A DNA stretch of 15,374 bases from RUG11462 sp036308645 (GCA_036308645.1 JAXJVH010000051.1:1-15374), one strand, 5' to 3'. Positions 6,107 to 13,600 are shown, counted from the first letter of the stretch. Program-made: numbers and translations. Notes: generated from the sequence alone by a model not told the origin.

Positions 6107-6190
6107 AGTTTTAGTTTAAAGTTTTATTTTTATTTTAGAGTTTTAGTTTAAAGTTTTATTTTAGAGTCTTTTTTAAAGTTTTATCTAAAA
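6107..6190. repeat. AT-rich degenerate tandem repeat
   Basis: A 24-base sequence at 6107-6130 recurs exactly at 6139-6162 (period 32). A partial third copy of its core, TTTTAAAGTTTTAT, lies at 6171-6184. Pieces of the same core recur at 8855-8877, on the far side of the histidine kinase relic and ABC exporter. There are no spacers of uniform length and no palindromic repeat unit, so it is not a CRISPR array. Confidence 0.7.
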
Positions 6191-6293
6191 TTTCTTTTAA
6201 AAAATTTTCATATGAGGCAGTTTGCCTAATCTGATCACATACTCTATCAAGATGACCTTCTGTTACCGATTCTTATGTAAATATTTTTGACTT
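6156..6293 (-). pseudogene. metK: Relic of the 5' end of metK (S-adenosylmethionine synthetase)
   Basis: On the minus strand 6293-6228 reads K-SKIFT-stop-ESVTEGHLDRVCDQI. This matches the conserved MetK start (M-SK.FTSESVTEGHPDK.CDQI) at nearly every position. The initiator ATG is now AAG (6293-6291), the Ser codon is TAA (6275-6273), and Pro and Lys of GHPDK have become Leu and Arg. An AAGG remnant of a ribosome site lies just upstream. After CDQI the frame stays open to TAA at 6158-6156, but the residues (RQTASYENFLKEIL then a Lys-rich tail) no longer look like MetK, so there is a junction near 6227. The enzyme would be about 390-400 residues; only about 22 remain. It is a dead fragment, probably left by a duplication or rearrangement, since metK is normally essential and single-copy. 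Confidence 0.75.
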
Positions 6294-6382
6294 TAAAAAA
6301 CCTTATTGTAGTTTTATGCATTTATATTAAGTTAGAATGTAATTAGCTATCAACTTATCAAGGAGTAAAATGTCGAAAATGA

Positions 6383-6901
6383 GGAACAAACGGTAATATT
6401 GAAGAAGCGGAAAATATGTTAAACAAATGTGATTCATTATTAAAACAAACAACACAGTCTTTAACAAAATTTGATACCGGAAACGGCATTGTGGACGCAA
6501 TACTTACCGAAAAACAAGAAAAGGCAACCACAGTAAACACTGTGATCACCTTTAATGGCGCTATTGCAGCAAGTGCAATTACTGCAACAGACTTAAGTGT
6601 AATCTTCGGAAACACTCTTGATAATGCTATTGAGGCTTGTGAAAAATTACAAGCAGATATTAAAAAAGAGGTCTCGGTTGTTTGTAAATACAACAGTGGC
6701 TTTATGTTTTTAACAATTAGCAATCCTGTTACAGAAAACATAAAAATACATAACAACACAATTCAAACTACTAAACAAGACAAATCCAACCACGGGTTCG
6801 GTCTTTATTCACTTCAGAAAATTGTTGATAAATACGATGGTACTCTGACTTTCTCTTGTGATGATAACGTATTTGAATGTGAGGTAACTTTGAATGTTTG
6901 A
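6383..6901 (+). pseudogene. Truncated AgrC-like sensor histidine kinase (GHKL ATPase domain only)
   Basis: The frame is homologous-looking from GTNGNIEEAENMLNKC, just after a TGA at 6380-6382, but the first ATG is at 6416 and lacks a clear ribosome site. From that ATG (161 aa) the features are: a linker like those of AgrC kinases (TGNGIVDAILTEKQEKA, 21-37), the N box GNTLDNAIEAC (65-75), ISNP (101-104) and the G box NHGFGLYSLQKIVDKYDG (125-142). The sensor membrane domain and the phosphorylated His region are missing. Upstream, AAGGAG (6360-6365) precedes an ATG in another frame that stops after 8 codons, which looks like debris of a former start. No response regulator or peptide pheromone gene is next to it. 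It is probably a decayed remnant, though expression of an ATPase-only protein cannot be excluded. Confidence 0.7.
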
Positions 6902-6904
6902 GTT

Positions 6905-6937
6905 TAAGGACAGACAATTCTAGCTTGCCTGTCCTTA
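6905..6937 (+). terminator. Terminator after the histidine kinase remnant
   Basis: TAAGGACAG (6905-6913) pairs with CTGTCCTTA (6929-6937). The stem extends inwards by CAA/TTG after one mismatch, and is followed by T-rich sequence (TTTGATTTCTTCGTTT). It separates this remnant from the convergent ABC exporter gene. Confidence 0.6.
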
Positions 6938-6956
6938 TTTGATTTCTTCGTTTAAT

Positions 6957-6984
6957 AACTAGTAGATATTTAATCTAACTAGTT
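6957..6984. repeat. Inverted repeat in the gap before the exporter stop
   Basis: AACTAGTAGAT (6957-6967) and ATCTAACTAGTT (6973-6984) pair around a 5-base loop with one bulged base. A second small dyad, TGTGA...TCACA, lies at about 6994-7013. No clear T-run follows on the minus strand, so whether this ends the exporter transcript is uncertain. Confidence 0.4.
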
Positions 6985-7042
6985 TATATAAGTTGTGATG
7001 AAATTTTGTCACATATCTTTTCTATAAAATCCTGCTTGTTTA

Positions 7043-8815
7043 TTAATCATTTCCGTATCTATTGGCTTGGAGTTGAAATAATTTAGCGTAATCCCCGTTT
7101 AATTCTATTAATTCCTTATGAGTTCCTTTCTCTGTAATCTGCCCTTTTTTCATATAACATATTAAATCCATATGCTTTACGCAAGACAATCTATGCGAAA
7201 CCATTATAACAGTTTTATCTTTACCGATCTGCTCCAAAATGTCAAAAAACTCCTGCTCGGATTTTGGATCCAAAGCACTTGAAGGTTCGTCCATAATCAG
7301 ACAATCAGACTCTGCATATAAAGCTCTTGCTATGACTAATTTTTGACCTTGTCCACCTGAAAAATTGATGCCGTCTTTTTCAAATTCTGTTGTCATGTTT
7401 GAAAGAATACCATTATCCAGTTCTTTCACGCAAGGTTCCAGCCCTGCCATTTTAATTGACTCGAAGACTTTTTTGATATCTGTATCGTTATATAAATTCA
7501 TACTGATATTTTCTTGTAATGTCATTGCATATAATTGAAAGTCTTGTTGAACCACAGCAAATTTTTTGTAAATGTCATTTAAATCAATATGCTCGTAATC
7601 AATATTATTAAACAAAATACTACCTTCAGTCGGCGTATATAATCCCGTAATTATACGCAAAAGAGTAGTTTTTCCTGCTCCATTTTCACCTACTATTGCA
7701 ATCTTTTCGCCTTTTTTAATATTTAAATTTATGCTCTTTAAAACTTTATCTGAATGCAAATATGAAAAAGAAACATCTTTCAATGTAATATTATCTAACG
7801 ATTCTTTGGATAATCGTTTTAGATTTTCATTTCGTTTATTTGGGATTTTCATTACTTTGAGATAATTATCAATAAACATTGAATGTTTTTTAAAATCAGG
7901 AATAATATTTGAAAAGTTTAAAAAATTATTACTCAAATTACCTATTGCCGCTATAACAGAGGTAAAATCTCCGATGCTCATAGTTCCTTCATATATTTTT
8001 AGTCCAACATATAAGCTTGAAATACCGATATTTAAAAAATTAAATAACCAACTAGCACTTACTGCTACACCTGCAATTGAAGGAGAATGCTTTTTGATAA
8101 TATGATTTAAATCATTAATATTTTCTTTATACTTGTATTTGAAAATACCATCTATATTTGTCATTTTTAAATCTTCTTTATATTGAGGAAGATAAAATAT
8201 TCGTTTTATATAATCAAGTTTTCTACTAGCATTAGTTTTTTGCATTTCATAATTATAACACTTTTTACTGTTAATTAAATTACCCCAAAAAGTAACTAAA
8301 GCACCGGCGATAGCTATAATAATCGTTAAGGGACTTAAATATGCTAAAGTAATAAACATAATAATGATTTGTGCAATACTACTTAACAAACTATTAAGAG
8401 TAGCAAGTATCCAAACCGCTCTATTATCAGATTCGTTAATTGCTCTTGTTAACATATCATAAGTTTCAGAATCGTCAAATTTATCTATACTGATATCGGA
8501 TATTTTGCTATAAAGTTCAAGTGTTAACCCCTTTTTTATTTTGTTTTCTTGTTGAGGAAAAACAACATTGTATAGGAAGTTATTTAACAATTGATATATA
8601 AATAGATATCCTAATCGTATTGCTATTAGAATAACAAGATAGGAGAACTTTTTGTCTGATATAATTCCATCAATAGCAAATTTAAAGAAAAACGTAGATA
8701 TAAATATATTAATCGCATCTGATAATGCTAATACAAATAACAATATTATTCTTGCTTTACTGAATTTCCAAATTTTTTTATACATAAACATGCAGTTCGT
8801 TATGGTTGATTTCAT
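7043..8815 (-). CDS. ABC exporter, fused membrane and ATP-binding half-transporter, 590 aa
   Basis: An inner-membrane exporter that would work as a homodimer. Residues about 1-320 form the membrane domain with roughly six hydrophobic segments (for example IILLFVLALSDAINIFIS near 23-40 and IIIMFITLAYL near 149-159). The C-terminal ATPase has Walker A GENGAGKTT (376-384), Q-loop VVQQD, signature FSGGQ (485-489), Walker B CLIMDEP (505-511) and the H-loop VSHR. No C39 peptidase domain is present. The ATG at 8815 is preferred to the ATG at 8821 because AGGAGG (8828-8823) is 7 bases from the former and 1 base from the latter. The gene starts about 50 bases after the ogg stop on the same strand, so it may be read from the ogg promoter. 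The fold resembles exporters of peptides, bacteriocins or drugs; with no precursor peptide or immunity gene nearby, the substrate is unknown. Confidence 0.88.
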   Translation of the reverse strand: MKSTITNCMFMYKKIWKFSKARIILLFVLALSDAINIFISTFFFKFAIDGIISDKKFSYLVILIAIRLGYLFIYQLLNNFLYNVVFPQQENKIKKGLTLELYSKISDISIDKFDDSETYDMLTRAINESDNRAVWILATLNSLLSSIAQIIIMFITLAYLSPLTIIIAIAGALVTFWGNLINSKKCYNYEMQKTNASRKLDYIKRIFYLPQYKEDLKMTNIDGIFKYKYKENINDLNHIIKKHSPSIAGVAVSASWLFNFLNIGISSLYVGLKIYEGTMSIGDFTSVIAAIGNLSNNFLNFSNIIPDFKKHSMFIDNYLKVMKIPNKRNENLKRLSKESLDNITLKDVSFSYLHSDKVLKSINLNIKKGEKIAIVGENGAGKTTLLRIITGLYTPTEGSILFNNIDYEHIDLNDIYKKFAVVQQDFQLYAMTLQENISMNLYNDTDIKKVFESIKMAGLEPCVKELDNGILSNMTTEFEKDGINFSGGQGQKLVIARALYAESDCLIMDEPSSALDPKSEQEFFDILEQIGKDKTVIMVSHRLSCVKHMDLICYMKKGQITEKGTHKELIELNGDYAKLFQLQANRYGND

Positions 8816-8854
8816 TATCATTCCTCCTATATTCGTTTATTAATAAAAAGATTA

Positions 8855-8877
8855 AAAGTTTTATTTTAAAGTTTTAT
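8855..8877. repeat. Right-hand copy of the AAAGTTTTATTTTA repeat
   Basis: AAAGTTTTATTTTA (8855-8868) matches 6150-6163 exactly, and the overlapping TTTTAAAGTTTTAT (8864-8877) matches 6171-6184 exactly. The ogg stop codon lies inside this copy. Together with 6107-6190 it brackets the metK relic, kinase remnant and exporter. The AT-richness makes chance more plausible than usual, but two 14-base matches in the same order are notable. Confidence 0.5.
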
Positions 8878-9690
8878 ATGTCTTGCGTAATCAAACAGAT
8901 ATTGCTGTGCGATTCCCTCAATTCCTTTAGTGCATTTCGGCAGTCCGTTCGGATAAAGTTCGGACATTACTTTTTTTATCCAAACATCAATCGGAAAAGC
9001 GCTTAACTGCTTGCAGGAAAAGAGTAAAACGCAGTCGGCTACTTTAGGACCTACGCCTTTAATTTTCATCAGTTCTTCTCCGGCGTCTTGCAAAGGTAAT
9101 TTTTCAAGGCAATCTAAATTTACTTCGCCTGAATTTATTTTTCTTGCGGCGTCTACTATGTATTTAGCGCGAAATCCTGCTCGTATAGGCGCTAAATCTT
9201 CAACCTCTAATTCGGCTATGGTATCGGCAGTGGGAAACGAGTAGTTATGCTCATCAATTTTTTTGCCGAAATTTTCGCAAAACCGCTCGATAATCCCCTT
9301 AATTCTCGGAATATTATTGTTTTGCGAAAAGATAAACGAACATACGGTTTCAAATTTTTCCTGTTTTAAAATTCTGATTCCGGGTGAAAACTCAATTGCT
9401 TTTTTAAGCGTTTCATCTTGTGACAATTTATCTTTTACCTCGGAATAATCTATATCAAAAGTAAAATATTCAAAAAAATCTTCCTCAAACTCTTTCCTGC
9501 TCATATTTTCTATTACAATGCAGTCGTTTTCTTTATATAAAGTAAGAACTCTTTGCTTTGCAACGCCATGCCATACGCCTTTTTCATCTACCGAAAAGCG
9601 AAAACATTGACCGCAGTCAAGCGTTTGGCGAAGGTCAAAACTATCCGATTTAATATATACATTATTATTTTCGAATTTAAAATCCGTCAT
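8866..9690 (-). CDS. ogg: 8-oxoguanine DNA glycosylase/AP lyase (OGG1 type), 274 aa
   Basis: Removes oxidised guanine from DNA and nicks the resulting abasic strand, in base excision repair. Residues 1 to about 105 are the OGG N-terminal domain (DLRQTLDCGQCFRF, 19-32). FSQNNNIPRIKG (121-132) is the conserved Asn-bearing segment near the estranged base. The helix-hairpin-helix MKIKGVGPKVADCVLLF (208-224) carries the catalytic Lys216, and AFPIDVWIKK (231-240) carries the catalytic Asp235, both as in human OGG1. ATG at 9690 has GGAG about 10 bases upstream. The full-length family size and all key residues suggest an active enzyme. It is divergent from the DUF6062 gene across a shared promoter dyad. 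The AlkA glycosylase family is related, but K-VADC and the N-terminal domain favour OGG. Confidence 0.9.
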   Translation of the reverse strand: MTDFKFENNNVYIKSDSFDLRQTLDCGQCFRFSVDEKGVWHGVAKQRVLTLYKENDCIVIENMSRKEFEEDFFEYFTFDIDYSEVKDKLSQDETLKKAIEFSPGIRILKQEKFETVCSFIFSQNNNIPRIKGIIERFCENFGKKIDEHNYSFPTADTIAELEVEDLAPIRAGFRAKYIVDAARKINSGEVNLDCLEKLPLQDAGEELMKIKGVGPKVADCVLLFSCKQLSAFPIDVWIKKVMSELYPNGLPKCTKGIEGIAQQYLFDYARHIKL

Positions 9691-9721
9691 TTTTATGTTC
9701 TCCGTTAAAAATTTCTCTTTT

Positions 9722-9747
9722 AATTATAGCATAAAAATGTTATAATT
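9722..9747. promoter_or_regulatory. Divergent promoter dyad between ogg and the DUF6062 gene
   Basis: AATTATAGCAT (9722-9732) and ATGTTATAATT (9737-9747) form a near-perfect dyad around a short A-rich centre. A plus-strand -10 box TATAAT lies at 9741-9746 and a minus-strand TATAAT at 9728-9723. Both -10 boxes thus sit in the two arms of one dyad. The -35 regions are weak. One bound regulator, or polymerase competition, could couple the two genes. Confidence 0.55.
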
Positions 9748-9778
9748 AAAACAATAAATTTTTCGGAGTTGAAAACAG

Positions 9779-10471
9779 ATGCGTGATGATATTTGCACAA
9801 TACCTTTAAACGAGGTCTTTGAAAACGGCGACGGCTGCCCGATTTGCCGAATGAGAAATATGCTGACAGACAGAATAACCGATTACATTTTAGGTGCCGC
9901 TATGATGGAGCCTGATGTCAGAATTGAAACCAATAAATTGGGCTTTTGCTCAAAACATTTAAGTAAAATGATGAAAAAGCACAACCGCTTGCAGTTGGGT
10001 CTTATTTTGGAAACTCACTTACAGGAGATAAGCGACGAGGTTTTCAAAAAGGGCGTTTTCGGCTTGAACGCTAAAAAGAGCGCCTATAAAGTTTCAAGAA
10101 TTGAAGAAACCTGCTTTATATGCGATAAGGTAGAATGGGGAATGGAACGGCTTATTGATACGCTTTATAAAACCTATAACAGCGAACTTGATTTTCGTGA
10201 ACTTTTTCGCAGTCAGGATTATATTTGTTTACCTCATTACAGGTTGCTTGCTCAAAGTGCTTCGGAGCATTTATCCAAAAAGCCGTTGTCTGATTTTAAC
10301 GAAGATATAGTAAAGCTTTCAAAAAATTATCTTGAGAGTCTTTATGAAGATGTTCATTCATTTACCAAAATGTATGATTATCGAAACGCAGAGCGTGAAA
10401 CGCCGATTGAAGAAAATGTTAAAAACTCCATAGAGCGCACTTATGAATTTCTATGCGCAGAACAGGAATAA
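9779..10471 (+). CDS. DUF6062 family protein with two CxxC/CxxH sites, 230 aa
   Basis: A cytoplasmic-looking protein of unknown function that I place in DUF6062 from its overall pattern. It has two similar halves. The first has CPIC (Cys20, Cys23) and, after a helical stretch, FCSKH (Cys57, His60). The second has CFIC (Cys112, Cys115) and CLPHY (Cys150, His153). The spacing is alike in the two halves (about 33-34 residues between the pairs), suggesting an internal duplication and two metal, probably zinc, sites. The C-terminal 75 residues are helical and charged. ATG at 9779 follows GGAG (9765-9768) by 10 bases. It ends 5 bases before rnhA, so the two form an operon, hinting at a nucleic-acid-related role. 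Confidence 0.75.
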   Translation: MRDDICTIPLNEVFENGDGCPICRMRNMLTDRITDYILGAAMMEPDVRIETNKLGFCSKHLSKMMKKHNRLQLGLILETHLQEISDEVFKKGVFGLNAKKSAYKVSRIEETCFICDKVEWGMERLIDTLYKTYNSELDFRELFRSQDYICLPHYRLLAQSASEHLSKKPLSDFNEDIVKLSKNYLESLYEDVHSFTKMYDYRNAERETPIEENVKNSIERTYEFLCAEQE

Positions 10472-10476
10472 TAATT

Positions 10477-10914
10477 ATGAAAAAAATTCAAATTTTTACC
10501 GACGGCGCTTGTTCGGGCAATCCGGGACCCGGCGGTTGGGGAGCGGTGCTTCGCTATAACGGAGTTGAGAAAGAACTTTCCGGCGGAGAAAAGGAAACTA
10601 CAAATAACCGAATGGAACTTACCGCCGTAATATCCGCTTTAAAAGCGCTAAAAGAGCCTTGCGAGGTAACGCTCACAACCGACAGTAAATATGTATGCGA
10701 TTCGGTTGTTCGCGGCTGGGTTTACTCATGGCAGAAAAATAATTGGCGAAAATCCGATAAAAAGCCTGCGTTAAATGTTGATTTGTGGGAGCAGTTGTTA
10801 GAACTGCTTGAAAAACATAATGTTACATTTAATTGGGTAAAAGGTCATGCAGGTCACCCTGAAAATGAGCGTTGTGATAAATTGGCAGTTGAGCAATCCG
10901 AAAAATATAAATAA
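10477..10914 (+). CDS. rnhA: Ribonuclease HI, 145 aa
   Basis: Cuts the RNA strand of RNA-DNA hybrids, such as R-loops and primer remnants. The catalytic set is complete and in the positions expected for bacterial RNase HI: Asp9 (FTDGACSGNPGPGGWGA), Glu47 (NNRMELTA), Asp69 (TTDSKYV), His124 (VKGHAGHPEN) and Asp134 (NERCDKLA). The basic handle region (WQKNNWRKSDKKP, about 85-97) is present. The ATG at 10477 is chosen, with AGGA (10464-10467) 9 bases before it. The in-frame ATG at 10453 would overlap the DUF6062 gene and add eight residues not seen in the family. Length is typical. Confidence 0.95.
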   Translation: MKKIQIFTDGACSGNPGPGGWGAVLRYNGVEKELSGGEKETTNNRMELTAVISALKALKEPCEVTLTTDSKYVCDSVVRGWVYSWQKNNWRKSDKKPALNVDLWEQLLELLEKHNVTFNWVKGHAGHPENERCDKLAVEQSEKYK

Positions 10915-10920
10915 TGTTGT

Positions 10921-10951
10921 CGCCCTTGTAAAAAATACTTTTACAAGGGTG
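10921..10951 (+). promoter_or_regulatory. Hairpin holding the ribosome site of the next gene
   Basis: Positions 10921-10933 and 10939-10951 form a complete 13-pair stem (one G-U) with a 5-base loop, beginning 6 bases after the rnhA stop. The 3' arm contains AAGGGTG, the ribosome site of the gene starting at 10957. No T-run follows, so it is a poor terminator and a better candidate for translation control or mRNA end protection. Confidence 0.6.
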
Positions 10952-10956
10952 ATTCT

Positions 10957-11271
10957 ATGTTATTAAGAAATGAAAAAATTTACAAATTTATACGAAACGG
11001 CTTTGCCGTTATAATGAGCGTTTTGTTTTTGGTTATATTGTTAATCGGTATAGGTATTGTGGATAATGCGGTAAAACTTTCGCAGAATAATCCGTTTTTG
11101 AATGGTGTATTTATTGATACCGACAACTATATGTTGTGTTTTAGGTATTTGTGCATAAGTGTGAAAATTCCTTTTGGCATAAAAGGTGTGATAAAAAGTA
11201 TAGTTTCTTATCTAAAGCCTTTATTTATCAGCATTTTAACGCTTTTTGTCAAAATCAAAGGCTTTTTTTAA
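10957..11271 (+). CDS. Small hypothetical membrane protein, 104 aa
   Basis: ATG at 10957 lies 5 bases after AAGGGTG. Residues 15-36 (GFAVIMSVLFLVILLIGIGI and on) form a strong membrane helix after a basic N-terminus (KIYKFIRNG), so the N-terminus is probably cytoplasmic. Residues about 78-100 (YLKPLFISILTLFVKIKGFF at the end) may be a second, amphipathic or membrane-bound helix. The middle has a few polar residues and two Cys. I do not recognise the family. It lies between rnhA and the NrdR-controlled nrd unit and is probably read through from the DUF6062-rnhA unit. An AAAGCC/GGCTTT pairing near its end (11214-11264) with a following T-run may serve as a loose terminator. Confidence 0.55.
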   Translation: MLLRNEKIYKFIRNGFAVIMSVLFLVILLIGIGIVDNAVKLSQNNPFLNGVFIDTDNYMLCFRYLCISVKIPFGIKGVIKSIVSYLKPLFISILTLFVKIKGFF

Positions 11272-11360
11272 CACCTTTTTTATCTAAAAAACAATCTAAA
11301 AATTGTCATAATTTTTCATAGTTTTGCTATATTGCACAAAAAACAACTTTAAATTTTGTC

Positions 11361-11410
11361 ACTATATATTGTATTTACCTCTTGTAAACCGATACAATAT
11401 ATGCTATAAT
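11361..11410 (+). promoter_or_regulatory. NrdR-type boxes over the nrdD promoter
   Basis: ACTATATATTGTAT (11361-11374) and ATACAATATATGCT (11392-11405) both match the NrdR box pattern (ACACWATATATWGTGT-like). Their starts are 31 bases apart, about three helical turns, the usual layout for two NrdR sites. The promoter is TTGTAA (11382-11387), a 17-base spacer and TATAAT (11405-11410); the second box fills the spacer. Known NrdR is an ATP/dATP-sensing repressor of ribonucleotide reductase genes, so repression when dATP is high is expected. Confidence 0.85.
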
Positions 11411-11460
11411 GATACGGCAATAGGAAAGGTTACAGTTATGTAATCGGAAAGAGGAATAAA

Positions 11461-13587
11461 ATGAAAGTAATTAAAAGAGACGGTGAAATAGTACAGTTCG
11501 ACCGTTCTAAAATAATTATTGCTATAGGAAAGGCAAATGAGGCGGTTGAACCTTGCGAACGTATTACCGACGAGCAAATCGAAGAAATCGTTCAGTATAT
11601 CGAGGGTAAAAAGCGTCAGAGATTGCTTGTTGAAGATATACAAGATATGGTAGAGTCAAGACTTATGGCTTTAAATAAGTATGTTCTTGCAAAAACATAT
11701 ATTATTTATCGTTATACAAGGGCTTTGGTGCGTAAAGCAAATACTACCGACGAGTCAATTTTGGCACTTCTTCGCAATGAGAACAAGGAATTGGCAGAAG
11801 AAAATTCTAATAAGGATACCATTTTGGCCTCTACCCAGCGTGATTATATCGCAGGCGAGGTTTCCCGTGACCTTACAAGAAGAATTCTTCTTCCCGAAGA
11901 AATTTCAAAGGCTCATGAAGAGGGCGTTTTACATTTCCATGACGCCGATTATTTTATTCAGCCTATCTTTAACTGTTGTCTTGTAAATATCGGTGATATG
12001 CTTGATAACGGAACTGTTATGAACGGCAAGATGATTGAATCCCCGAAATCTTTCCAGGTTGCATGTACCGTTGTTACACAGATTATTGCGGCAGTTGCAT
12101 CTAACCAATACGGCGGTCAGTCTGTTGATATTCGCCATTTGGGTAAATATCTTCGCAAGAGCAAGCAAAAGTTTGAAAAGCAAATCAGAGATGCCGTAGG
12201 CGACGCTATTGACGAGAAAAACCTTGAAAAGTTGGTTAATGACAGACTTAAAGAGGAATTGAAATCAGGCGTTCAGACTATTCAGTATCAGATTAATACA
12301 TTAATGACCACAAACGGTCAGTCGCCTTTTGTAACGCTTTTCCTTTATCTTGATAAAGATGATGAATATATCGAAGAAAACGCTATGATTATTGAGGAAA
12401 TTCTTAATCAGCGTATTGCCGGCATTAAGAATGAAAAAGGCGTTTATATCACACCTGCTTTCCCGAAACTCGTTTACGTACTTGATGAGCATAACTGTTT
12501 AAAAGGCGGTAAATATGATTACATAACCGAACTTGCGGTTAAATGTTCTGCAAAAAGAATGTATCCCGATTATATTTCAGCGAAAAAAATGCGTGAAAAT
12601 TATGAGGGAAATGTATTTTCACCTATGGGTTGCCGTTCGTTCTTGGCTCCTTGGAAAGATGAAAACGGCGATTACAAATTTGAGGGAAGATTTAATCAGG
12701 GTGTTGTTTCAATTAATCTTCCGCAAATCGGTATTATTGCAAAAGGCGATGAAGAGAAGTTCTGGAAATTGCTTGACGAACGCCTTGACCTTTGCTTTGA
12801 AGCATTAATGTGCCGTCATGAGGCTTGCAAGAAGATAATTTCAGATGTTTCACCTGTTCATTGGCAGTACGGCGCTTTAGCGCGTCTTGAAAAAGGCGAG
12901 CCTATTGAAAAACTTCTTTACGGCGGTTATTCTTCAATTTCTTTGGGTTATATCGGTCTTTATGAAGTAACAAAGTTGATGAAAGGCGTATCTCATACAA
13001 CTCCGGAGGGCGAAGAATTTGCGCTTCGAGTTATGAAACGTCTGCGTAAAGCGACCGACGACTGGAAAGCACAGACCAATATCGGATTTGCGCTTTACGG
13101 AACACCTGCCGAAAGCCTTTGCTACCGTTTCGCAAGAATTGATAAAGAACGCTTCGGCACTATAGAGGATATTACAGACAAGGGTTATTATACAAACTCA
13201 TACCACGTTGATGTACGTGAAGAGATTGACGCTTTTAAGAAATTTGACTTTGAAAGTCAGTTCCAGAGAATTTCATCGGGCGGCGCTATTTCTTATGTTG
13301 AAATTCCGAATATGCGTCATAATCTCCCTGCGCTTAAAGAGCTTGTTAAATATATCTATGATCATATTCAGTATGCTGAATTTAATACAAAATCAGATTA
13401 CTGTCACGTTTGCGGATATGACGGCGAAATTAAGATAAATGAAGATAATGAATGGGAATGTCCGCAATGCGGAAATAAGGACCACTCTAAAATGAATGTT
13501 ACCCGCCGTACTTGCGGTTATCTTGGCGAAAACTTCTGGAATGAAGGAAAAACCAAGGAAATCAAATCAAGAGTTTTACATGTCTGA
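11461..13587 (+). CDS. nrdD: Anaerobic (class III) ribonucleoside-triphosphate reductase, 708 aa
   Basis: Converts ribonucleoside triphosphates to deoxy forms under anaerobic conditions with a glycyl radical. Residues 1 to about 90 are an ATP-cone (VIKRDGEIVQFDRSKI) for dATP feedback control. The barrel carries the active-site cysteines near 172-173 (NCCLVNIGDML) and Cys391 (MGCRSFLAPW). The C-terminus has a zinc site, Cys648, Cys651, Cys667 and Cys670 (CHVC, CPQC), and the radical loop RTCGYLGENFWNEG with Gly686 in the expected place 16 residues after the last zinc Cys. ATG at 11461 follows GAGG. NrdG at 13655 is its activating enzyme. The NrdR boxes upstream imply control by deoxynucleotide level. 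Full length; all key residues present. Confidence 0.97.
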   Translation: MKVIKRDGEIVQFDRSKIIIAIGKANEAVEPCERITDEQIEEIVQYIEGKKRQRLLVEDIQDMVESRLMALNKYVLAKTYIIYRYTRALVRKANTTDESILALLRNENKELAEENSNKDTILASTQRDYIAGEVSRDLTRRILLPEEISKAHEEGVLHFHDADYFIQPIFNCCLVNIGDMLDNGTVMNGKMIESPKSFQVACTVVTQIIAAVASNQYGGQSVDIRHLGKYLRKSKQKFEKQIRDAVGDAIDEKNLEKLVNDRLKEELKSGVQTIQYQINTLMTTNGQSPFVTLFLYLDKDDEYIEENAMIIEEILNQRIAGIKNEKGVYITPAFPKLVYVLDEHNCLKGGKYDYITELAVKCSAKRMYPDYISAKKMRENYEGNVFSPMGCRSFLAPWKDENGDYKFEGRFNQGVVSINLPQIGIIAKGDEEKFWKLLDERLDLCFEALMCRHEACKKIISDVSPVHWQYGALARLEKGEPIEKLLYGGYSSISLGYIGLYEVTKLMKGVSHTTPEGEEFALRVMKRLRKATDDWKAQTNIGFALYGTPAESLCYRFARIDKERFGTIEDITDKGYYTNSYHVDVREEIDAFKKFDFESQFQRISSGGAISYVEIPNMRHNLPALKELVKYIYDHIQYAEFNTKSDYCHVCGYDGEIKINEDNEWECPQCGNKDHSKMNVTRRTCGYLGENFWNEGKTKEIKSRVLHV

Positions 13588-13600
13588 TTAAAAATTCAGA

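Noticed and set aside
6107..6190. Regular AT-rich repeats considered as a CRISPR array
   Set aside because: Only two full copies overlap as a near-continuous tandem with no unique spacers and no cas genes nearby.
6902..8866. Small precursor peptide gene near the ABC exporter
   Set aside because: I read the short gaps at 6902-7042 and 8816-8866 for a leader-type peptide with a double-glycine motif and ribosome site, and found none.
10921..10951. Hairpin after rnhA as an ordinary intrinsic terminator
   Set aside because: The stem is strong, but the following bases (ATTCTATG) are the next gene's start region rather than a T-run.
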